The position numbers were made by a program, and so were the translations under genes. From NCBI GenBank assembly GCA_013180625.2, contig SNVD02009094.1, forward strand, positions 124,001-188,000: a stretch of 64,000 nt of DNA. Direction: 5' to 3'. The notes below the pieces were generated by a model. It was not told the origin of the DNA. It saw only the letters and a list, made by a program, of their open reading frames with translations, and searched no databases. This document shows, piece after piece, positions 39,301 through 49,151 of the stretch; positions within the stretch are counted from its first letter, which is position 1; each line of letters starts with the position of its first letter. The DNA comes from Boswellia sacra (taxonomy: Eukaryota; Streptophyta; Magnoliopsida; Sapindales; Burseraceae).

Positions 39301-39420
39301 ATAAGTGGGGAGGGCTGAGGAGTTTGAAAATCACGTGATTCCCACGTGGGATGTTGCACCCGGCGGTATCATCTTTCTTGTTTGGTTAGGTGGGTGTTGG
39401 CGTTCGGCGTTCCTATTTAT
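39301..39420. promoter_or_regulatory. Short GC-rich island with twin palindromic ACGT motifs
   Basis: At 39329-39340 lies the perfect palindrome AATCACGTGATT, followed immediately at 39341-39350 by CCCACGTGGG. Both are centred on CACGTG (G-box). The island then continues GC-rich (GCACCCGGCGG and GGCGTTCGGCG) before AT-rich DNA resumes. It lies about 2.4 kb upstream of the AVT6E leader. A bZIP/bHLH-bound control element is plausible but inferred. Confidence 0.4.
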
Positions 39421-39639
39421 TTTTCATTTAGAACTCGACAAATACTTTCATTTCTTTGAATTAAAGTACTCCAAGTTGCTTAAACAAACAATCCTTTTTC
39501 AGTTGAATAATCAATATTAGCCCACTTTTTGGGAGAAAAAATAAAAAATAAAAAAGAGAAAAAGGCTTAAACGGTGTAAACATTCATCTGATTAATTAAA
39601 CGATTAGTTTATGAGTGTTGCATTCGATTTTGAAAATAA

Positions 39640-40580
39640 AAATAAAAAATAAAAGAAAAAATGACAACTACAATTATGAGATATAGTCAAATTCTATATT
39701 TTTTTACTTAATTAAAAAGTTAGAACGATATTGAATAATCGAGTTAATTTATTAGACGATTCGATATTGTTAGATAATTATCTTTTGTTGAGTGATGGTA
39801 AACTACTAAGCTAGCTTACATAAGATGTTGAACAATGTTAACTACTTGTTGAATAATGAACCAAACTGTTAAGTATTATATTCAAAAATAAAAGTAAAAA
39901 TAACAACTATAACGATGAGATACAGTGAAATTCTTTTTTTTAGTCAACTAAGAAGTTAACAGGATCTTGAATTATCGAGTTAATATATTAGACATTTCAT
40001 ATTGTTAGATAGTTATTTTTTGCTGAGTTATGATAGACTAACTAATTACAATACAGAGTTGAACAATGTCAGATACTTGTCGAACAATGAACTAAACTGT
40101 TAGGTATTACATTAAAAATAAACATAAAAATAAAAATAACAACTCTAGTTATGAGATATAGTAAAAAAAAAAAATTTGTTAACTAAGAAGTCAGCAGGAT
40201 ATTGAATTATCAAATTAATTTATTAAATAGCTCGATATCGTTAGATAATTATCTTTTGTTGGGTGATGGTAAGCTAACTTGTAACAAGGTGAACAATGCA
40301 AACACTTGTCAATATTGAACCAAATTGTTACGTATTACATGAAAAATAAAAATAAAAAGTAAAAATAACAACTATAATTATGAGATCTAGTCAAATTCTT
40401 TTTTTTTTTTAGTTAAATAAAAAGTTAACAGGATATCGAATTATCAATATCATTCACTAGATAGCTTTGATATTGTTAGGTAATTATCTTTTGTTGAGTG
40501 AGGTAAACTGGCTTATAAGAAGATGTTGAACAATGCCGAAAACTTGTTGAATGATGAAACAAACTGTTGGGTATTACATT
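39640..40580. repeat. Four tandem copies of a ~230-245-bp satellite-like unit
   Basis: The units begin near 39640, 39886, 40113 and 40342. Each starts with AAAAATAAAAATAA-type sequence plus ACAACTATAATTATGAGAT. Each then passes through GTTAGATAATTATCTTTTG and a TGTTGAACAATG stretch, and closes with AACTGTTAGGTATTACATT or a variant. The copies are diverged by substitutions and small indels. No coding capacity is seen. Confidence 0.8.
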
Positions 40581-41740
40581 TACATTTGAATGATTAAAGC
40601 TAAATTGATATTTGATATTCAATTTGAATATTATATTAAATTTTTTTAATAATTTATTATTTATAAAAAATCTTCAAAATTTGGCTATTATTTTAAATTT
40701 TCCCATAAGATTTTACACGGAATTGTTAAAATTGTAATGAAAACGAGATAAATATATAGGAGAAGATGGATTCTTAATCTATAATATCACTTAGAAAAAG
40801 GTCCACTTTGGGCCCAAGCATGCAATAGAAGTATAATAATTGAAGAATGTTGAGATATTTTGTTAAAAAGTGTGTTTTAATTTGCAAAATTATGAACAAT
40901 ATAAAAAAAAACCACTCATATTAGATGTGTATAATATTAGAAACATTATCAAAAAAATTTCTATTATAAAATTCACGTAATAGAAAATATCATTTGATAC
41001 TATTTAGATGATATTTTTCTATAACAAATATAATTTTATGTCGTTTTGAAATTTAAAACTAATATTTTGATTGCATTATTGATCAGGTATTGTACTATGA
41101 ACTTACTCGTAAATTTTTATTAAGTCGCATCATCCTATAATTTTCTCACTATGGAGAAAAATAGCTCACATCAATCTATCTCCTACCAGGTCACATTTTC
41201 AACATTTTATAAGACTAGTTGATGGGTGGACAATATTTGTGGATATAAAAATTAATATAGTCCATAAAATATGGATCTTGTCTTGCATTCATCTAACTGA
41301 TGGCTACTTGCAACAAGTTGTAGGGTTCATATTATTGTTACTTGAAAAGAAGTTTTTGCTTTTGTGAAAACAAGTTATTGTAATTTAAAACTTATTGTTA
41401 CATGATACAAAACACATGTTAATTCTTATTAAGTTATCTTGATTTCGAGAGTAGTTACTAGTTAATAATTTTTCTTAATTAAATAGAAAAAATAAAGTGA
41501 AAAATTTATACTCTATTATAAAAAAATGTTCAATTACTATTTTATTGAAAAAAATACATTAAAATTATCTTGAAATTGAACTTATTTATGGATAGATAAA
41601 TAAATTTTGTAACCAAAACAAATACTTCTAAAATTTTTTGAAAATCATTAGAAATATCATTTTAATAATAATATTAATAATAATAAGATAATAAATTTGA
41701 AAAAACAAATCCTCCAATAAGAAAACCTGAGAGTCTCCAA
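40581..41740. other. AT-rich intergenic DNA upstream of AVT6E
   Basis: No gene or defined repeat is visible. The last few hundred bases probably contain the AVT6E promoter, but I could not choose among several TATA-like strings. Confidence 0.4.
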
Positions 41741-41963
41741 AAGGTTAACCACCGCTCTCTCATTGAACCAAAGAAGCAGTTGACCCTGAGATCTAGGGTT
41801 CATCTTCACCGTTCATCATTCATGAATCAAATCTTCATTTCTTGTTTGTAAGTCTTTGATCTTCATTACCCACATTTTGTTTTTCATCTTTTTTTCTATT
41901 TTTGACTCAAAGATTCAATTTTTATTTTTTTTCCTTCCATTTTAGTTCTTGCAAAAGAAAAAT
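41741..41963 (+). other. AVT6E: AVT6E 5'UTR with probable intron
   Basis: A splice donor TGTTT|GTAAGT at 41847/41848 and an acceptor CATTTTAG|TTCTTG at 41945/41946 would remove a 98-nt T-rich intron just upstream of the start codon. The 5' limit is approximate. Confidence 0.5.
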
Positions 41964-43445
41964 ATGGATAGAAATTACAAACCTTTATCGAATAATTCGT
42001 ACGTAGAGTTACAATTACATAGCGATAGTCAAATTCCAAGATCCTCAGCCAAACACACCAAAGTGCAATCTTTGGATGAAGAAAACGACTTGGTTTCGAG
42101 GAATGTGAATGATGGTAGGGTTCTTGATGATGATTTTGATGATCAGCAATTTGATATTGATGATTACCCACTTATAAAAGCTAAACAAAATGATGGGTCT
42201 GGTGTTGCTGGTGCTGTTTTTAATTTAACTACGACTGTTATTGGTGCCGGGATCATGGCTTTGCCTGCTACTATGAAGGTTCTTGGATTGGTTCTAGGAG
42301 TGGTGTTGATAATTTTGATGGGAATTTTGTCTGAAATTAGTGTTGAATTGCTAGTTAGGTTTTCGGTTATGTGTAAGGCGACGTCGTATGGAGAAGTTGT
42401 GCAATATGCATTGGGTAGGCCTGGGAGGGTTGTGTCTGAGATTTGTATAATATTGAATAATGCTGGTGTCCTTGTGGTGTATTTGATCATATTGGGAGAT
42501 GTGATGTCGGGTTCGCCTCATCATGTTGGGGTTTTTGATCAGTGGTTAGGAAACGGGGTTTGGGATCAGAGGAAATTGTTGATTTTCATTGTTATGGTGG
42601 TTTTCCTTGCACCACTTTGTGTGCTGGATAGGATCGATTCTTTGAGCGTGACTTCGGCTGCTTCAGTGGCCCTTGCTGTTGTGTTTGTTGTGGTATGTTT
42701 TTTTGTTGCATTTATTAAGCTTGTTGAAGGAAATATTGATCCTCCAAGGATGAGCCCAGATATTGGGTCACTGACGGCGGTTTTGGATTTGCTTGTGGTG
42801 ATCCCAATCATGACTAATGCATATGTTTGTCACTTTAATGTACAACCTATTTATAATGAGCTTGAAGGACGGTCTCCGCAGAAGATGAACCGCGTGGGGA
42901 GAATTACGGCTGTTCTTTGTGTTGTGGTTTATGCATCGACTGCCATATCAGGGTTTTTACTTTTTGGGAAGAATACAGAGTCTGATGTGCTGATCAATTT
43001 TGATAAGGATCTTGGGATCCGTTTCAGCTCTGCCTTGAATTATATTGTCCGGATTGGGTACATTCTTCATTTGATTCTTGTTTTCCCTGTTATTCATTTC
43101 TCGCTACGACAAACTGTAGATGCCTTGGTTTTTGAGGGGTCAGCTCCACTCATTGAGAGTAAGAAGAGGTCTTTATGCTTAACAGCAGTTCTATTGGTGT
43201 TTATTTACTTTGGTTCTACCATGATTCCCAATATTTGGACTGCTTTTAAGTTTACAGGGGCAACAACAGCAGTGTCATTGGGTTTTATTTTCCCTTCTCT
43301 TGTAGCTCTAAGGTTAGGTCGGCGAGGACAGGGTTTAAGCCTTGTGGAGATATTTTTGTCGTGGTTAATGTTAGTATTGGCTGTTGTAGTGAGCATCATT
43401 GGAGTTATTGGCAACATATATACGATCCAAAGCAAATCTGCATGA
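41964..43445 (+). CDS. AVT6E: Vacuolar-type amino acid transporter, AVT6 family (AVT6E-like), intronless
   Basis: A 493-residue membrane protein of the amino acid/auxin permease (SLC38-like) superfamily. Arabidopsis AVT6 members are described as exporting amino acids from the vacuole; the substrate range of this clade is inferred. The chosen start is the ATG at 41964 (MDRNYKPLSNNSYVEL), which matches the AVT6E N-terminus as I remember it. The frame stays open to 41949, but only through a TTG. The N-terminal cytosolic tail is acidic (DDDFDDQQFDIDDYPL at about 55-70). About 11 hydrophobic segments follow, near residues 82-102, 107-127, 152-177, 204-222, 231-252, 271-291, 313-335, 356-380, 404-425, 428-450 and 460-485. 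The family's first-helix signature GAVFNLTTTVIGAGIMALPA and the loop NVQPIYNELEGRSP are intact. The gene has no introns in its coding part and no visible damage. Confidence 0.93.
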   Translation: MDRNYKPLSNNSYVELQLHSDSQIPRSSAKHTKVQSLDEENDLVSRNVNDGRVLDDDFDDQQFDIDDYPLIKAKQNDGSGVAGAVFNLTTTVIGAGIMALPATMKVLGLVLGVVLIILMGILSEISVELLVRFSVMCKATSYGEVVQYALGRPGRVVSEICIILNNAGVLVVYLIILGDVMSGSPHHVGVFDQWLGNGVWDQRKLLIFIVMVVFLAPLCVLDRIDSLSVTSAASVALAVVFVVVCFFVAFIKLVEGNIDPPRMSPDIGSLTAVLDLLVVIPIMTNAYVCHFNVQPIYNELEGRSPQKMNRVGRITAVLCVVVYASTAISGFLLFGKNTESDVLINFDKDLGIRFSSALNYIVRIGYILHLILVFPVIHFSLRQTVDALVFEGSAPLIESKKRSLCLTAVLLVFIYFGSTMIPNIWTAFKFTGATTAVSLGFIFPSLVALRLGRRGQGLSLVEIFLSWLMLVLAVVVSIIGVIGNIYTIQSKSA

Positions 43446-43860
43446 TTACCTCTGTGGTATTTAACATGATGTTTCTGTTAAGTACTAATTTGGTAGATTT
43501 TATACAGAGTGAGAGGGTGGCTTGGCTTTTATATGCAGCCAACATGAGAACGTAATTAGATGTGCAATTTTGCTAAGAAGTGAAATGAAAACAGGGAAAT
43601 CATTGAGGGGATGCTCATGACACAGATACAAAGTGTCCTTATACTCCTCATAGCAGCTACAATAAGTTGACTCAGCGTAGGAAGAATGTTTTGGTTGAAT
43701 ACTTCTGTGGAACATCATACACCCAAGATGTAAGTTAATGCCAAAATTTTCCCATTGGTTTTCCTAGTTCCAAATGTTATCTTTCACACGAAGATTGTAT
43801 AACTATAAATGCAACAACAATATTGTTGTTGAAATGAATATATTTGTCTTTATTTTGCGG
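43446..43860 (+). other. AVT6E: 3'UTR region of AVT6E
   Basis: Non-coding sequence following the TGA stop. A weak AATGAATATA poly(A)-signal-like motif sits near 43831. The overlapping ORFs here are short and unsupported. Confidence 0.45.
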
Positions 43861-43984
43861 TTTAAATGTGAAGCTCGTGGTGTTTAATTAGATGAAGGTT
43901 TTAATTGTTAAAGCTACTTTTTTCTTCTTTTTCTTCTTATATTTTATTTTTTATGATAAGAAACAAAGAAATATTGCATTCATT

Positions 43985-46271
43985 AATTGGTAAAGAGAAA
44001 GTACAAAGGTGGATCAGATTTCCACTGTTAGAGCTTTCTGATTTTATGAGTAGTTTTCTTGTGCACCTTTATTTATTTATTTTTTTAAATTTCATTTGAA
44101 TTGTCTTTGCATGTTGCCCAGAAGATAATAATAGCAAAAGCTATGATACAATTAAAATAGTGGAAAGCCTTGTTTGTTCTTCGTGGAGTTTCTTTTAAAT
44201 CACTATGAAGGACCCTTAAAAAATTCCTGGCAATGAAACAGTCATTATATTCTCACTTGTCAATGTCTTGTTCTTCAGTAATTTACTGCTTAGTGAGCAT
44301 TTATACTTTCTTGCAAGACCATCTGCATATTTATTTCTGTTCAGTCAACAAACAAAGAGTTACAACCTGATGTGGCAGTCTATTGGGTAAAAATTTACCG
44401 GAGGAGGAAAAAATAAAAAAAGAATGATGGAAGTTAAATCTTCAATAAGATTTTATTATATAGACTGCTATATCAGGTTGTAGAGTTTGGATTGTAAGAA
44501 TGTTGTAAATCTAGTTTTACAGACAGAGAAAAAAAAAAACCTTAGCTTTTTATATTCGACTGAAATTGGTTCAGATGAGCAGTTTAAAGGATGGAGTAAA
44601 TTATTTGTTGTCTTCGTTGCATGGATCTCTTTCTTTCTTTTGTTTATTTCTCTTGCCTTGAAATGGGTTGATTTTACTTTGATAACCTGCATCAGGATAC
44701 TAGGAGCAGCTTTTAGTTTCCAATCTCCTTTTCATAGTGGATAACAAAAAATTTGGCATTTTGTTGCTAAAAGGAACCACCCCCAAATAAAAAGAATTTC
44801 TTCTATAATGCAACATTGTTGTGTTGTTTAAGGTATGGTCTGTAGTAGATCCATAATGCTTGATCATTAGGTAGCATTGATTTTACCAGAACAAAATCTG
44901 CTTTGGGTGGAAAAGTACGTGGAGAAGAATTGACTCGTGAATTCCAATATACACTTCATCAGCCATACTAGCTTATGTGCCAGAAACATCAGTCAGCCAA
45001 TTCTAAGATTCTAATAGATTCAGCTAAGCGTATTATTCATTAAATATTATCAACCCAGATCAAGCAAAGGAGTCGATACCCAAGAAATTGAAGAAAAAGG
45101 AATACCAACTCGAAATCCTTAAAATTCATAAAAAAAAAAAAAATACAGATGCTATAATAGTTAACAAATAAGTTGTAGGGGGAATCATGATTTACACTGG
45201 AAAAAAATTCAGTTTGAAAACTCTTTGTTCGTAGGGAAGGTGAAAATTTTCAATTCAAAATTAACTGATAGACGTAAAAGAGGAACATGCCTAACTCCAA
45301 CCAACATGGTAAGACTTGTATTCATAAATACAGTTGAACCTCAAGACTGCAACTTTTGAGGCACCCATGCATATTGTATGCACGAGGAACTCGGATAATG
45401 GATGTCCAACCAGTATATGGAATTCTAATCCATGAAGAAGATTTTGCAAATTTACAGTTAGGGGTGGCAATGAGGTTGGGGCATGCTGAGGATCACCATA
45501 CCCGTTCTTGTCTCTAAACGTACATCTTAAAAAAAAATGTACAATAAATTATAAAAACAAATCGAGACAATTAATGTATTCCATCGGTTGAAAGTTGATA
45601 CAATCTCATTCCATCCGCTGAAAATGATTTCTTCACCAAAAAAAAAAAAAAAAATTGTTTAGAAGACTTGGAAGGTTTAGATTGCATCTTCATAAACAAA
45701 TGGAAATTTGTAGTTATTTATCTAACAAGCATAATTGATGAGTACATAGGTAGATCAAGTTTCCACCGTTAGAGCTTGCTTAATTGATGAGTACTTTTTT
45801 GGTGCACATTGTTTTTTGAGAATTTCATTTTTATTATTATTATTTTTTTATGTTGCTCAGATGATAATAATAGAAAAAGCTATAATAAACTTCGAATGAA
45901 AGCATTGAATGTTCTTTGCAGGGTTTCTTTTAAATCGCTATGAAGCAACCTTAGAAAATTCCTGCTGATGAAACAGTCATTATATTCTCACATGTCAATG
46001 GCTTGTTGTTCAGTATTCAGTTTGCTGCTTGGCGAGGGTCAACACTTAAAAAAGTACTGCAATTGCTTGCAAATGCAAAACCATTTGCATATTTATTTTT
46101 GTTCAATCAACAGAAAAAAGAGGCCAACCTTAGATTAATTTAGTCAAACTGCATGTCATATGAGACACATCAAAGAAACCTCATGGCACAAATCCCCAAA
46201 ACTTTTTGAAGAAGATTTTGCCAAGGGGGTCTTAGCTAAGCTCAATCTGATGAATCATGTTTCACATTAGA
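43985..46271. repeat. Host tandem duplication, left part (units 1 and start of 2)
   Basis: Unit 1 begins near 43985. It contains in order P (44161-44345), Q (44571-44840), R (45180-45460) and S (45461-45740). Unit 2 restarts near 45735 with a diverged copy of the same beginning: the GATGATAATAATAG(C/A)AAAAGC region and P' at about 45900-46125. P shares CAGTCATTATATTCTCAC in both units. The second unit is cut at 46271 by the retrotransposon complex and resumes near 60260. No coding gene is supported within it. Confidence 0.7.
44362..44481. mobile_element. MITE of about 120 bp inside the host duplication
   Basis: The left end ACAACCTGATGTGGCAGTCT and the right end AGACTGCTATATCAGGTTGT are near-perfect inverted repeats of about 22 bp. 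It sits between blocks P and Q of unit 1. Confidence 0.65.
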
Positions 46272-49151
46272 TGTAATTCCCCTCTTGTGGGCTTGGGATT
46301 AGATAACCCAAGCCCACACTTCTTTTACTTCAACCAGCCCACACATTATAAGCTCGGCCCCTTTAGTTTTTATAAATGCAAGTGAAAAAAATAAAATAAA
46401 ATAAAAGAAGAAGAAGAAGAAGAAAATTGATAGAGAAATGAGAAGAGAGTCGAGAGAGTTGAGAAAAGTAGAGGACGTAAAGAGTAAAGAGGCTATATGA
46501 GGCTGATTGAAGGGGAGAAATCAGGTTAATTTCATCATCTTTAAGCAATATAAAGTGGTCTTTGTGTATTTCATTTAAGAGAATTGAAATAAAGGAGATA
46601 TTTGAATGTTTTAGAATTTTTAGGGAGAGAAGATAGAGAGAAAAGGAAGATCAAAGATGAAATTGGAAGTCCCACTCAAGGTAATTTATTCTTCTCATGA
46701 TGTGTGTTGAGTTTATTTGTAGAAATATTTGTGCTGATGATGGTGATCAAAATCTAGGGTTACTGTAAACAGTAGATATTTCTAAAATTTCTGCAATTGA
46801 TTGGTTTTGAATTTTATTCTCAAGTTTATATATGTTAAAAACTTAAGATTGACATCTTAAAGGTTTGATTTGGTTTCACTTAAAAGTGCTAAGAAATCGA
46901 TTTTTTATAAATTTTTGAAGTTTAGTGTACAGTGTTAGAATTTTCGGTTTTATGCATAGGGCATGTTTGGGAAATTTTTTTTGAGGTATCTAGAGGTCTC
47001 ACAAAATTATGAAATTTTGCAGATTTGTTTGTATTTATGTCTAGTTTTAATATAAATAGTTTTGTGATTTTGAATTAACGATGAATTGTTATATAATTTT
47101 GAGTAGAGAGAGGTCAGTTCTTGAAATTGTTGGATATAATTGTTGTATCTGATAACTTAAATTGGTTGAGGTACTTAATGAAATTATAATGATATGAAAA
47201 ATTATATAGGGTTAGATGTGTATGTCTAGATAGCCTACATAAAATTTTAGATCAGTTCAGGACTAAATTATTTATTAAAAATCGAAGAACCAGCAATACT
47301 CTATTTTGGGAATTTGAAAATGGAGTACGTTTTGAAGTTGGTTATTAGCAAACCATAAGTATTCAAGTTGATTGTGAATGGATCTTATGACATTATGAGT
47401 TATTTTCTAATGTTAGGACAAAGAAGATTTTGGTTTAAATGTTGAAGGAGATGACAATCTAGATAGAGTAGCAATCTTAGATCTATCTCAAGCTAATCAA
47501 GTTGTGCAACCAGATTTGTGAGTTAAAAATATATATTTTTTCTTTTATGAGTTATGAGTTTTAAATGTTATTTTCTTTATACATGTTAGAAAGTTTTAAA
47601 GAGATTAGAAGACTTATTTTTGACATAAACTAAGAAGTATATTTAGTTGTTCATTTAGCATGAATATTTAGTAGGATATTTTAGCAAACTTAAAAATAAT
47701 CAAGCTAGTTTCCTATACTATTTCTTGAAAAGACAGACACACACACACATGTACACTACACTTGCTTTGAGTCATTAAGATGTTCAAATGACTCCCACCT
47801 TTTTAGAATTCTATACAAGATTTTAGTTTCCAAAATATTTTTAAATAAAGATATAGTATTTTGAGATAAAAATTTAGATTTTATGTTTAAAATATTTTTT
47901 TATCTATAAAAAAGATATAATTTTAATCTTAGAAAAAGTGTTAAAGCATGATATTTACAATTATCATAGCAATTTTATTTCAAGGATTTCTTGAAGTTTT
48001 TGAAAATACTCGTTTAGATATTTATCGTGGATTTTAAAGACTTCAAATAATTTCAGCTTTGGCTTGCATAAATTCTTCAGAGTCTGATAAAGTGGAATGA
48101 AAAATAATGGCTTAGTTTATGAAGCAATTTTGAAAAATTAGTTTTAGCAAAGATAAGAAAATTCAGCAGTGTGCAAAGACAAGAAAATTTAGAAGTGTTA
48201 TACTAAGCTAGTACTCAATTCACTTAGATAAACAGACAATTATACAGATAGAGGTCTTTAAGACCCGTTCAAGTATACATAGAGGTAGTGGGCCATGTCA
48301 TCTGGATGCTTAGTCCTTTAAGAGCAGCTTTATACAAGCCTATGACTAGTCTAGTAGGCCTATGCGATGTTAGACCTCATCAGATATAGATATCTATACC
48401 TGTTTCATGTTAGATCTCGTCAGATATAATCAGTTTCGGATAGCTCTACTTGTACGATGTTAGATATTGCTAGGTATGATCAACTAGCTTTAGGGGTACT
48501 TGTTTAGTATATCAAAATACGTTATATATATATTTATATAAGTTAAGAAAATAAGCATTGATAGCAAATTTGTATAAATTTTCATAAATGTTCAGAAACA
48601 ATTTCATGATGATAGTTCATGCATACTTGGCAGCTTCATTGTTTTGAAATCCTATGAAAAGTTAAGATTATTTCTTCTCATGTGCATAATTTTTATGTGA
48701 TTGAGAAAAACATTCTTTATATTGTTTTTAAAGTATAGAAATAAGCAGAAGTATTTAAAGAGCATAGTTACTCAAAAGCTTATTTATTCTAAAGTTTATA
48801 ATAGATTTGATGATATGTTACCTATTTTGTCCCAGCTATTGCAAGTTTTTATAAAGATTTTCAATAGAGCAAAGATTTTATTTTATAGTATAATATTTTC
48901 AAAAGATGGATTTATTAATATATCTATATCTAGGCTCATTGAGTTTTATACTTACCCTCTTTTCTTTTAGAAAGCTTCCCTCCTAATGAAAGCAAGGGTG
49001 AGATCTAATTAGCAAGTTCAAGGTTAAGCCATGTGATGGTGCAATGGTGTGAGTTGTTTCATGAGAAAGACTAAAGTTAAGAAATAGTTTTTGGCCATAG
49101 TTTCAGGCAGGATTCGCCCATGTAGCTAGGGTAGGTCGTGTTAATTTTACA
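46272..49151 (+). mobile_element. LTR of a Ty3/gypsy-like retrotransposon, copy 1, plus orientation (left arm of palindrome 1)
   Basis: The arm starts TGTAATTCCCCTCTTGTGGG exactly at the junction with host DNA and runs to about 49151 (TTAATTTTACA), roughly 2.9 kb. A TATAAAT motif lies at 46371-46377. The polarity is set by the sister arms at 51855, 52872 and 58493, which are abutted by a polypurine-tract-like stretch. It contains no significant ORF. It continues directly into its own inverted copy. Confidence 0.75.
48380..48490 (+). repeat. Short tandem motif array inside the LTR
   Basis: The word ATGTTAGA(T/C)CTC followed by (G/A)TCAGATATA recurs about three times with 35-45-bp spacing. The same array is present in the other LTR copies (plus near 54905-55030; inverted near 49865-49945, 56430-56520 and 58980-59080). 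Confidence 0.65.

Noticed and set aside
39640..40580. CRISPR-like or regularly spaced repeat array
   Set aside because: The repeats are ~230 bp, contiguous and diverged in a plant nuclear sequence. This is a tandem satellite-like array, not repeats with spacers.
44487..44744. Hydrophobic ORF, with a related ORF at 60388-60615, as a possible duplicated small gene
   Set aside because: The 44487 frame opens with a TTG, the two copies differ in frame and length, and the shared part covers only a short stretch of block Q. This is better explained as duplicated non-coding DNA.
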